NCBI RefSeq assembly: GCF_030690725.1
Contig: NZ_JAUYGD010000004.1
Coordinates: 1 to 64,000, forward strand
Reading direction: 5' to 3'
DNA length: 64,000 nucleotides
Source: Pseudomonas sp.
Lineage (GTDB): Bacteria > Pseudomonadota > Gammaproteobacteria > Pseudomonadales > Pseudomonadaceae
Shown: piece by piece, positions 30,741 to 39,500 of the stretch
Layout: the number at the start of each line of letters is the position of its first letter
Numbering within the stretch: the first letter of the stretch is position 1
Translations under genes and position numbers: made by a program
The notes under the pieces: model-generated
Told to the model about the DNA's origin: nothing
The model's input: only the letters and a program-made list of their open reading frames with translations
Database searches by the model: none

Positions 30741-32093
30741 TTAGAGAAACCAGCGGTATTCCCGCGCACTGACTTCCTGCATAAAAGCTAGATGGTCCTG
30801 GCGCTTGTTCTCGCAGTAGACCATCACGAATTCCTCGCCCAGTCCCTGATTCACCACCGGATGATCGCGCATTGCGCTGACCGCGCCGAGCATGTCCTGG
30901 GGAAAGTCGATGCCGCTTTGGCGGTTTTCGTTCAGCGGCGCAATCGGCTCTTTACCCGCATCCAGGCCATGTTCCATGCCGGTGAGGATCGCCGCCAGCA
31001 CCAGATAGGGGTTGGCGTCGGCGCCGGCCAGACGGTGTTCGATGCGCAGGTTCTTGCCGTCTGATTCGGGAATGCGGATGCACGCATCGCGGTCCTCAAA
31101 ACCCCAGCTGGCGCGGCTGGCGGCGTTGACCATGGCACCGTAGCGGCGGAAGGCGTTGTGGTTGGCGGCGAAGATCGGCATGCAGTGCGGCAGCAACTCC
31201 AGGCAGCCGGCCACGGCGTGACGCAGAGGGCGCTGCTCGTCGGCGGCCAGCAGGTTGTGGCCGGCGGCGTCATACAGGCTGACATGCACATGCATGCCGC
31301 TGCCCGGCGCGTGCAGGTAGGGCTTGCTCATAAAGCTGGCGCGCTGGCCGTGCTTGAGCGCCACGCCACGGGTGCTGCGGCAGAACAGCGCGGCCCAGTC
31401 GGCGGCACGCAGGCCGTCGGCGCAGTGGCCGAAGTTGATCTCGAACTGGCCGGGGCCGAGTTCGGCGGTGATCACGTTGGCATCGATGCCTTGCTCATTG
31501 GCGGCGTCGACGATCTCATGCAGCACATCGGCAAAGCGCGACAGGCGCTCAATGTGCATATTCGGCTGGTCGTCGGCATCGCCGCACAGCGGGTCGCGGG
31601 GGAACTGCGGCATGCCGTCTTGCAGCTTGCGGTCGAACAGGTAGAACTCCAGCTCGAACGCCACCACCGGGCGGATACCACGCGCGGCCAGGCGCTTGAG
31701 CACGCGCGCGAGCACTTCACGCGGCTCGAACTCGATGGGTGCGGCGGTGCCGTCGGAGCTGATCAGCATCTGCCCCAGCGGCTGGCTTTCCCAGCGCACC
31801 GGCTTGAGCGTGCCGGGGATCAGCCGGCGCGGCGCATCCGGGTCGCCGTCGTTGAAGCAGTAGTCGCCAATCGGGTGCAGGCCGCCCTGCACGCCAAGTA
31901 GCACGCAGTTCTGTGGGATTTTCAGCGGGCTGCCGGCGGCGACCTTCTCGAGCATATCGATGGGGTAGCGCTTGCCGTAGAAATGCCCAGGTATATCCAG
32001 GCTGATCAGGTCGACATAACGCACTTCGGGGTGGGCGCTGCGGAAGGCACGGACTTCGCTGAGCAGGTCGGGGAATACTGTTGTTATTGTCAT
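30741..32093 (-). CDS. pauA: Glutamine synthetase-like gamma-glutamylpolyamine synthetase (PuuA/PauA type)
   Basis: Joins glutamate to the amino group of putrescine or a longer polyamine using ATP, the first step of the gamma-glutamyl pathway; cytosolic. The 450 residues follow the GS III-like layout. The Glu/Gly-rich metal segment is ELEFYLFD (about 146-153), with ELGPGQFEINF and the ATP-site GSGMHVHVS. The NHNAFRRYG loop and the R-rich CIRIPES / RIEHR segments are also present. The flanking oxidase and XRE-cupin regulator make the polyamine role much more likely than ammonia assimilation. It is the last gene of the three-gene leftward operon. Confidence 0.9.
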   Translation of the reverse strand: MTITTVFPDLLSEVRAFRSAHPEVRYVDLISLDIPGHFYGKRYPIDMLEKVAAGSPLKIPQNCVLLGVQGGLHPIGDYCFNDGDPDAPRRLIPGTLKPVRWESQPLGQMLISSDGTAAPIEFEPREVLARVLKRLAARGIRPVVAFELEFYLFDRKLQDGMPQFPRDPLCGDADDQPNMHIERLSRFADVLHEIVDAANEQGIDANVITAELGPGQFEINFGHCADGLRAADWAALFCRSTRGVALKHGQRASFMSKPYLHAPGSGMHVHVSLYDAAGHNLLAADEQRPLRHAVAGCLELLPHCMPIFAANHNAFRRYGAMVNAASRASWGFEDRDACIRIPESDGKNLRIEHRLAGADANPYLVLAAILTGMEHGLDAGKEPIAPLNENRQSGIDFPQDMLGAVSAMRDHPVVNQGLGEEFVMVYCENKRQDHLAFMQEVSAREYRWFL

Positions 32094-32111
32094 GGCGGCT
32101 ATCTGCGCGGG

Positions 32112-32675
32112 TCAGGTGAAGACCCAGAGCACTCGTGTGGGGGAGTCGGAAAGGTTGGCGTAGCGAAACTGCGCATGCGGCGGCAGCTGGAAGCTGTCAT
32201 TCGGGCCGAGGGTGACCGGCTCGGCGGCGTCGCCGTACCAGATCGTCAGCTCGCCTTCGAGGACAAAGCCGCCTTGCTCGGAACTGTCGTTCAAATGCCC
32301 GTCGCCGCTGGTGGCGCCTGGGTCCAAACGGCTTTCGAGCATGGAGAAGCCGCCAGCCATGGTTGGCGAGGCCAGCACGTCGGTGATGCCGCCGGCGTAA
32401 TACAGCGTGCGGCGCTCGCCGGGGCGGGTGACCCAGGGCACGTCGCGCGGCTTGCTAAGGCTGTAGAAATAGGTGGTCGGCACGCCGAGGGTTTCGCTGA
32501 TCGCGGTGAGGTCGGCCACGGTTGGGCGCGACAGGCCGCGCTCGACCTGGGACAGAAAGCCCACCGAACGGTCGATGCGCGCGGCCAGCTCGCCCAGGGT
32601 GAGGTTCTTGTGCTTGCGCAGGTCGCGGATCAGGATCGCCAGACCTTCGACTTCTTCCTGCATATCCATGGTCAA
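32112..32675 (-). CDS. XRE-cupin transcriptional regulator of the polyamine operon
   Basis: A 187-residue regulator: XRE helix-turn-helix at about 14-68 (NLTLGELAARIDRSVGFLSQ and ERGLSRPTVADLTAI) and a cupin at about 115-185 (SSEQGGFVLEGELTIWYGD). It belongs to the PuuR-like group and is distinct from PauR at 22161. It sits between the oxidase gene (5 bp gap) and the synthetase gene (18 bp gap), so it probably represses its own operon, with a polyamine as inducer. The start could be the ATG at 32675 or the second ATG two codons later. Confidence 0.87.
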   Translation of the reverse strand: MTMDMQEEVEGLAILIRDLRKHKNLTLGELAARIDRSVGFLSQVERGLSRPTVADLTAISETLGVPTTYFYSLSKPRDVPWVTRPGERRTLYYAGGITDVLASPTMAGGFSMLESRLDPGATSGDGHLNDSSEQGGFVLEGELTIWYGDAAEPVTLGPNDSFQLPPHAQFRYANLSDSPTRVLWVFT

Positions 32676-32680
32676 CTTCC

Positions 32681-33970
32681 TTAAATTACATCGCGCAGGC
32701 GATACCAGGCTTTGCCCACGGCCTCGATCGGCGCCGCCAGCAGATCACCGCCGGGGAAGCGCGGGTTGCTCAGGCCCTGGTACAGATCGAGCAGGTCGGC
32801 GTCACCGAGGATCGCGTCGCTGACCGCGCGGGCGGCGGCCAAGGTCGGCAGGATGCCGTGGCCGGAGAAGCCCTGTAGCCAATACTTCTGCCTGCTGCGG
32901 CCGACATCCGGGGTGCGGTGCATGGTGCAGTCGATATGCCCGCCCCAGCCGTAGTCGATCTGCACGCCGCGCAGTTGCGGGAACACCCGCTCCAGATAAG
33001 GTCGTGTGGCTGCCGGCACGTCCGCGGGGATACCACCGAGGTAGGTGCAGCCGCCGCCGAACAGCAGGCGGTTGTCCGGGGTAACGCGGAAGTAGTCCGG
33101 TACGAACTGGTTGTCGATGGCGCAGGTGCCACGCGGGAACAGTGAGCGCGCCAGCTCCGGGTCCAGTGGCGCGGTGGCAACCTGGTAGGAACCGACCGGC
33201 AGCAGGCGTTTCGACAGTTGCGCATCGAGCTTGTCGATATAGGCATTGCAGGCCAGTACCAGCACATCGCTGCGAATTTCGCCCTGTTCCGTGCGGGCCA
33301 GGTAACCGTCAGCCGTTTCCTGATAGCTCAGCGCCTTGCTCTGCTCGAAGATTTTTCCGCCCGCCTTCTCGATGGCATCGGCCAGGCCCTGGGCCAGTTT
33401 CAGCGGGTTGAGATGCGCGGCGCCGCTGTCATGCAGGGCAGCGAGGTAGCGCGGGCTGGCGATCCACTGCGGCAGTTCGTCCTTGGGGATAAAGCTCAGC
33501 TGCGTATAGCCGTATTTCTGCTCGGCTTCTTCCAGGCTTTCCTGCAACTGGCGCACACGGCGCGGCAGCACGGCGGTGTAGATGGCGCCGGTGCGGTAGT
33601 CGATATCGAAGTTGTGCCGCTCGGGCAGCTCGCGCATTTCTTCGGCGGCCCAGACCATGCTGTCCCACAGGCGACGGGCGCGCTCCAGGCCTAATGCCTT
33701 CTCAAACGGCGGCATATCGCAGGACCAACCCGGCAGCGCCTGACCCCCGTTGCGCCCGGAGGCGGCCCAAGCCAGGCGGCTGGCTTCCAGCAGCACCACC
33801 TTCTTGCCCGCCAGCGCCAGGCGCAGCGCCGTGTGCAGCCCGCTGAAACCACCACCGATAATCAGCACATCACACTGCAACGCTTCCTGCAGGCGCGGGC
33901 GCAGGGGGATGGCGCCGGGGTAGGTGCCGGCGTAGTAAGTGCCGATATGTTGGGCGGATTGTTTGAACAT
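32681..33970 (-). CDS. puuB: FAD-dependent gamma-glutamylpolyamine oxidase-like protein (PuuB/PauB type), second copy
   Basis: A 429-residue DAO family flavoprotein, paralogue of the one at 16547-17860. The dinucleotide motif VLIIGGGFSGLHTALRLALAG is at about 31-51, followed by ASGRNGGQ. The C-terminal IDYGWGGHIDCTMHRTPDVG and FSGHGILPTLAAA complete the fold. It oxidises gamma-glutamylated putrescine or a related polyamine. The ATG at 33970 has GAGG six bases upstream; an ATG at 34006 lies inside the operator-like palindrome. First gene of the oxidase-regulator-synthetase operon, which resembles the PA1565-PA1566 region of P. aeruginosa. Confidence 0.9.
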   Translation of the reverse strand: MFKQSAQHIGTYYAGTYPGAIPLRPRLQEALQCDVLIIGGGFSGLHTALRLALAGKKVVLLEASRLAWAASGRNGGQALPGWSCDMPPFEKALGLERARRLWDSMVWAAEEMRELPERHNFDIDYRTGAIYTAVLPRRVRQLQESLEEAEQKYGYTQLSFIPKDELPQWIASPRYLAALHDSGAAHLNPLKLAQGLADAIEKAGGKIFEQSKALSYQETADGYLARTEQGEIRSDVLVLACNAYIDKLDAQLSKRLLPVGSYQVATAPLDPELARSLFPRGTCAIDNQFVPDYFRVTPDNRLLFGGGCTYLGGIPADVPAATRPYLERVFPQLRGVQIDYGWGGHIDCTMHRTPDVGRSRQKYWLQGFSGHGILPTLAAARAVSDAILGDADLLDLYQGLSNPRFPGGDLLAAPIEAVGKAWYRLRDVI

Positions 33971-33980
33971 GGCGCGCCTC

Positions 33981-34006
33981 ATGAAATTATATTTGAATAA
34001 TTTCAT
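33981..34006. promoter_or_regulatory. Perfect 10-bp inverted repeat, probable operator of the polyamine operon
   Basis: ATGAAATTAT (33981-33990) and ATAATTTCAT (33997-34006) are exact complements around a six-base spacer. The site begins 11 bp upstream of the oxidase start codon and overlaps a TATAAT-like sequence (33986-33991 on the minus strand). A second, weaker half-site pair (TGAAA ... TTTCA) follows to 34029. Placement fits repression by the XRE-cupin regulator of the same operon or by PauR; which one binds is not known. Confidence 0.6.
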
Positions 34007-34057
34007 GAAAATCTACGCTATAAATTTCACAAAGCCAAGCGCGAAGACTTCTGGGCT

Positions 34058-34510
34058 CTAGAGATCAATGGCCAGACGCAGGCGATCCTTATGCTGCAAC
34101 CCCTGCTCGAATAGCGGCTCGGGGTAGTGCTGAAGGAAGTAATCCGGCTCGACGGCGTACACCCGCAGGCCGGCGCGCTGGTAGAAGGTCAGCTGGTGGC
34201 CGAAGCTGCCGGTGGCCACTTCCAGGCGCGTAGCGCCCAGCTGTCTGGCGCTGTACAGGGCATGTTGCAGCAGTTGTGTGCCGATGCCTTGGGCCTGGCA
34301 GTGCGGTGCGACGGCGATATTCATCAGCTCCAGGGTGGCGGGGCTGCGCGCCTGTAGCACATAGACGCCGACGGCAAGGCCATCACGTTCGGCGAGGTAG
34401 CAGTGACCGTTCGCCAGGTAGGCTTGCACATACGGCAGATGCGGATCGGCCTCCAACAGCAGGTCCATGGGCAGCTGCGCGGCGTTGCAGGCGCGAATAT
34501 CCAGGCTCAT
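34058..34510 (-). CDS. GNAT family N-acetyltransferase
   Basis: A 150-residue acyl-CoA-dependent acetyltransferase. The core runs from about residue 40 to 125 and the acetyl-CoA loop is AVAPHCQAQGIGTQLL, which contains the Q/RxxGxG/A pattern. A C-terminal FYQRAGLRVYAVE is typical. The substrate is unknown. It begins 8 bp after the stop of the Hpt-REC-REC-GGDEF gene, so it is probably the last gene of that leftward operon, although it is not an obvious signalling protein. Confidence 0.85.
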   Translation of the reverse strand: MSLDIRACNAAQLPMDLLLEADPHLPYVQAYLANGHCYLAERDGLAVGVYVLQARSPATLELMNIAVAPHCQAQGIGTQLLQHALYSARQLGATRLEVATGSFGHQLTFYQRAGLRVYAVEPDYFLQHYPEPLFEQGLQHKDRLRLAIDL

Positions 34511-34518
34511 GGTCAGCT

Positions 34519-36171
34519 TCAGCGCACCTGATTGCGGCCGTTGTGTTTGGCCGCGTACAGCGCGCGGTCGGCCTTATCCAGCAGGTCGTCGGCACTCGCC
34601 GGGGCGTCTTCGGTGGAGGCAATGCCGGCGCTCAGGGTCACCGAGAACTGCTGGCCACCCGCAATAAAGTGCAGCTCGGCAAAGCGCTGGCGAATTTCAT
34701 CGAGGATGCGCAAGGCCTGATCCGACGGGCAGTCCGGCAGCACCACGAGGAATTCCTCGCCGCCATAACGGCCCAGGCTGTCGATGCGCCGCAGGCGTTG
34801 GCGCAACAGGTTGGCCAGGGCGCGAATGACGTTGTCGCCAGCGGCATGGCCGTAGCTGTCGTTGACCTTCTTGAAGAAGTCGATATCCAGCATGGCCACG
34901 CTGGCCGGCTTGCCGCTGCGCTGCGCGCGCTCCAGCTCGACCGCTGCCTGTTCCTTGATATCGGCGTGTTTGAGCAGCCCGGTGAGGCTGTCGCGCGACA
35001 GTGCATTGCTCAGCAGGCGTGCGCGCTGGGCGCGGGAGAACACGGCGGCGACCAGGGCGTTGTCGGAAATCGGTTTGGTGACGAAGTCATCGCCGGCCTT
35101 GATCAGCGCGTTCATCTGCCGGTTGATATCGGTTTCCGCCGACAGGTAGACGATGGGCACGCGCAGCCAGTCGTCGTTCATGCGGATGATCTGCGCCAGC
35201 TCCGGGCCGGTGCAATCGGGCATGCTCACGTCCAGCAGCACCACCTCGGGGTTGAAGCCGCGCATACGGGCGAAGATCTCCGCCGGCTCGTGGAGCATCT
35301 CCACCAGCATATTGGCGCCGCGCAGAATCAGGCTGAAACGGCTGGCCAGCTCGCGGTCGTCGTCGATGATCAGCACTCGGTACGGCTCGCCCTGTTGCTG
35401 GGCGAAGCAGCGCTCCAGGCGGTTTTCCAGCTGCGGAATGTCCACCGGCTTGGTGAAAAAGCCCATGGCGCCGACGCGCACGGCCTCCAGGTAGGTGGCG
35501 AAATCATCCTGGGTGGTGATCACCAGCAGCGGCAGCGGCTCGTCCAGGCGTTGCTGCAGGCTGGCGGCATATTCCAGGCCGGTGAGGCTCTCGTCGGGCA
35601 GGTTGACGTCGACAATCAGCGCATCGGGCAGTTGTTGCTGCAGGGCGGCGTCGAGTTCGCTGATGCGGCTGAAGTGTTCGGCGTGGTAGCCGAAGTTGTT
35701 CAGCGTCAGGCGCATGTTCTCGCCAATCGACAACTGGTCTTCGAGGATATAGATGCGCCGCGCGCTGCTGTTTGGCCGTGGCGGCTTGACCGCGCGGGTG
35801 GCGGGTTCCTGGTTGCGTTCGGCGTGGAACTGCTGGCGCGCCAGTTGCTGCAGGCTGCGGCTGAAGTCTTGCAGGCTCTGCTGTTCCTTCTGCAGGGTTT
35901 CCAGCCATTGATCGGCTTCCTGCTCCAGCTCGCGGGCGCGCTGGCCAAGGCTGCTGAAACCGAAGGTGCCGGCGGCGCCAGCCAGCTTGTGCAGCTGGTC
36001 GCGCAGGCTCTGCAGGTGCTGCAGCTGCTCTTGCGGGTCGGCGGCGTGCAGCAGGCGTTCGGCGTTCTGCGCGAGGGCCGGCAGCTCCACCTGCAGGCGC
36101 ACGGCGAAGGCATTGCTCAACTGCTGCAGGTGTTGCTGCAGCTCATCGGTGGCGCTCTTGCCGTTACTCAT
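34519..36171 (-). CDS. Hpt-REC-REC-GGDEF response regulator diguanylate cyclase
   Basis: A 550-residue soluble protein. An Hpt-like helical domain covers 1-115 with a possible phospho-His at 61 (LRDQLHKLAGAAGTFGF). REC1 (about 139-262) has Asp188 and Lys241. REC2 (about 266-385) has Asp314 and Lys367. The GGDEF domain (about 395-550) has an intact GGEEF (470-474) and the RxxD product-inhibition site RRID (461-464). It should make c-di-GMP under phosphorelay control. It overlaps the single-receiver gene by 8 bp. One protein combining Hpt and two receivers could both accept and pass phosphate. Confidence 0.9.
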   Translation of the reverse strand: MSNGKSATDELQQHLQQLSNAFAVRLQVELPALAQNAERLLHAADPQEQLQHLQSLRDQLHKLAGAAGTFGFSSLGQRARELEQEADQWLETLQKEQQSLQDFSRSLQQLARQQFHAERNQEPATRAVKPPRPNSSARRIYILEDQLSIGENMRLTLNNFGYHAEHFSRISELDAALQQQLPDALIVDVNLPDESLTGLEYAASLQQRLDEPLPLLVITTQDDFATYLEAVRVGAMGFFTKPVDIPQLENRLERCFAQQQGEPYRVLIIDDDRELASRFSLILRGANMLVEMLHEPAEIFARMRGFNPEVVLLDVSMPDCTGPELAQIIRMNDDWLRVPIVYLSAETDINRQMNALIKAGDDFVTKPISDNALVAAVFSRAQRARLLSNALSRDSLTGLLKHADIKEQAAVELERAQRSGKPASVAMLDIDFFKKVNDSYGHAAGDNVIRALANLLRQRLRRIDSLGRYGGEEFLVVLPDCPSDQALRILDEIRQRFAELHFIAGGQQFSVTLSAGIASTEDAPASADDLLDKADRALYAAKHNGRNQVR

Positions 36172-36550
36172 GGGCCAGGCTCCAGATCTTGCGCACCTGC
36201 GCGGCCAGCTGCATGGGGTCGAAGGGTTTGATGATCACATCGCGGGCGCCGAGGCTGCGGTAATGGGCGATTTCCGCCGGTTGCACCTTGGCGGTCATAA
36301 AGGCCACCGGCACCTGGTTGATGTCGATCATCCGGGCGATCTGCGCCAGGGTTTGCGGGCCGTCCATGTCCGGCATCATTACGTCCAGCAGGATAAAGTC
36401 CGGGGCAAAGCCCAGCAGTTGATCCAGGGCGTCTTGGCCGGATGAGCAGCTGAGCACCTGAAAGCCCCCCACCGCTTCCAGCGCCAGCTTGGCTACGGCC
36501 TGGATCGATGGATCGTCTTCCACGTGCAGGATGCGCTGTAGCTCAGACAT
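36164..36550 (-). CDS. Single-domain CheY-like response regulator
   Basis: A 128-residue stand-alone receiver. The acidic pocket is EDD (11-13), the phospho-acceptor is Asp56 (ILLDVMMPDMDG), Thr86 is the switch residue and Lys108 the conserved lysine (IIKPFDP). No output domain is present. It overlaps the kinase gene upstream and the Hpt-REC-REC-GGDEF gene downstream by 8 bp each. It is therefore the likely first acceptor from the kinase, passing phosphate to the Hpt domain of the next protein. Confidence 0.93.
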   Translation of the reverse strand: MSELQRILHVEDDPSIQAVAKLALEAVGGFQVLSCSSGQDALDQLLGFAPDFILLDVMMPDMDGPQTLAQIARMIDINQVPVAFMTAKVQPAEIAHYRSLGARDVIIKPFDPMQLAAQVRKIWSLAHE

Positions 36551-39500
36551 GCTGGTTTTCCTCAGGGCTGGCCTCTAGGGCCAGGGTAGTCAGTTCGAAC
36601 CAGAAAGTCGCGCCGTGGCCGGGACTGGAGTGGAAACCGATCTGCCCGCCCATGCGTTCGATGATTTCCTTGCTGATCGCCAGGCCCAGGCCGGTACCGC
36701 CTTTCTGCCGGGTGTCGGTGGCGTCGGCCTGGGAGAATTTGCTGAAAATCCGCGCCTGGAAACTTTCCGGTACACCGGGGCCGTGGTCGGTCACGCTGAC
36801 GCGAATACGTTCGCCCAGCTGCTGCAGACTGATCTCCACGCTCTGGCCCTGGGGTGAGAACTTTGCCGCATTGGACAGCAGGTTGGCCAGCACCTGGGCC
36901 AGGCGCAGCCTGTCGACGCGCACCCGCGCTGGGGTCGCCGGGCCTTGCAGCTGCAGTTGCACCTGGTAGTGCTCGGCGTACGGCTGGTTTTCTTCGATGG
37001 CCTGTTCCAATAGTGGTTGCAGCGCTTGGTCGTGCAGCTCGAAGAGCATCTTGCCGGCCACCAGTTTGTCCATGTCGAGCAGGTCGTTGATCAGCAGGTT
37101 GAGGCGCTGGCTGTTGTCCTGAGCGATCTGCAGCATCTGTTGCATGCTCGCCGGCACCGCGCCGAGGGCGCCGCCGTTGACCAGGCCGAGGGAGCCGGCA
37201 ATCGCGGTAAGCGGGGTGCGCAGTTCATGACTGACGGTGGAAACGAATTCGTTCTTCATCCGCTCGATGCGCTTGCGCTCTTCGATATCGCGAATCACCG
37301 CAATAAAGCGCCGCTCGCCCTGGTGGCTGATCTGCGAGATGGCCAGCTCGATGGTGAAGGTCTCGCCGTTGCTGCGCATGGCGGTCAGCTCGATTTCCTT
37401 GCCGAGCATCTGCTGGATGCCGGTTTTCAGGAAGTGGCTGAGGTAGCGTGCGCGCATCGAGCGCTGTGGTTCGGGCAGCAGCAGGGTCGCGCGGTGCCCG
37501 GAAACCTCCAGGTGGCTGTAGCCGAAGATGCGCTCGGCGGCATGGTTGAAGGTTTCGATATAGCCCTGCTGGTCGATGGTGATAATCGCGTCGAGCACGT
37601 TGTCGAGCAGGGCGCGTAGGTAATCCTCGCGCTCACGGATGGCCATCTCGGCGGCGATACGTTCGTTGAAGTCCTGAATCTGCACCACAAAGTGCACTGG
37701 CTTATCGTCGCTGTCGCGCACCAGCGATACGCTCAGCAGCACCCAGATGATCCGCCCCTGGCTGTCCAGGTAGCGTTTCTCCATCTGGTAGGAGCTGATC
37801 TCGCCGGCCAGCAGCTCCTCGACGTTCTGCAGGTCGGTCTCCAGATCGTCGGGGTGGGTGATCTGCTGGAAGTCGCTGCACAGCAATTGCTCGCGGCTGT
37901 AGCCGAGCATTTCGCAAAGCACTTCGTTGACCTCCAGCCACTGCCCTTGCAGCGACACCAGGGCCATGCCCTGCGGCGCGGTGCTGAAGGCGCTGCTGAA
38001 ACGCTGCTGGCTGAGGCGCAGCTGGTCTTCCACGGCCTTGCGGTCGCTGATGTCCCAGATAAATCCGGAAATCCACTGCAGCTCGCCGTGGCTGTCGTAT
38101 TCGCCGCGGCCTTTTTCCCGTACCCAGACGCTGTGGCCATCGGCGTGCTGCAGGCGGTAGGTCAGCTCGAAGGATTCCTGGCGCTCGATGGCGGCCACTG
38201 CGCGGAAGGTGATCGGCAGATCGTCGGGGTGCACCACGCTGGAAAAGCTGCGTACGCGGTTGTTGATAAAGTCGCTGGCCGGGTAGCCGCTGAGCGTCTG
38301 GATTTCTTCACTGAGGTAGCTCATCGACCAGCTTTCATCGTTGCGGCAGCGGTACACCGCGCCCGGCAAACTGCTGACCAGGCCGCGGAAGCGACTCTCG
38401 CTCTTTTGCAGGGCGCGGGTGGTCTGGTGCAGATCGTTGATATCGCTGGCGATCCCCAGGTAACCGGTGATTACGCCCTCGGCATCGTGCATGGCGCTGA
38501 CGGTGAGGTTGACGATGCGCTGCTCGCCGTTCTTGCACCGGTAGGTCCACTGGCGGGTTTCCGGCTCGCCCTGGTCGGGGAGGCGGGTAAACACTGCAAA
38601 ACCGCTGATTTCAGTGCCGAGTTGTTGGCTCAGTTGGCGGCCGCGGGCCTGGATTTCCTCGCTCAGGTGGAACATGGCCGGGCTCTGCTGGCCGATCACT
38701 TCCGCGCCGCGATAGCCCAGCAGGCGTTCGGCGCCGGAGTTGAACAGGGTGATCAGGCCGTCGGTATTGGTGGTGATGATGCTGACCCCGGTGGCCGAGT
38801 CGAGTACAGCCTGGAGGAAACGCCGTGCCTCGCGGGTCTGTTCTTCATGGCGCATGCGCTCCAGGGTGGCGCCGACCCAGCGGGCGAACAGGCGCATAAA
38901 TTCTTCGTCGGCATCATCGAATGGCCTATCGCGCGCCGCGCTTGAGGCGAAGCACAGGGTGCCGAAGCGCTGGCCGGCGACCCAGATGCTGGTGCCGATA
39001 TAACTTTCCAGGGCAAACAAGGGGTAGCAGGGGTGCGCGGCATATTGGCTCTGACCCATGGCGGCAATAGCCAGCACATCGTTGCTGCGCAGGGTGATGC
39101 TGCAGTAGGTATCGCCGAGGGTGAAACACTGGCCGTCCTGCAAGGTGTCGGGCGGCGACACCTGCACCCTGACCTGGTAACTGTCTGCATCGATCTGGCT
39201 GATGATGCCGATTGGCATGCCATAGAATTCGGCGCCCAGTTGCAGGGCCTGGCGCAGCTGTTCGTGGCTGCGCAGCTTGGGCAGCGCGGCAATCTCGTTG
39301 AGTGCGCGTAAGGCGGCTTGCTGGCGTTGCATATGTTGCTGGGTTTGCGCGCGCTGGGTATCGCGGCGCAGGGCTTCGAGCAACTGGCCGAGGGTGGTCA
39401 GCAGTGGTTGCAGTCGCGCGGCGAACTGCTCGTCGTAGCCACCTGCACGGTTGGCCAGGCCAAGCATGCCGCGCAGCTCGCCGTTGGCGTGAATGGGCAA

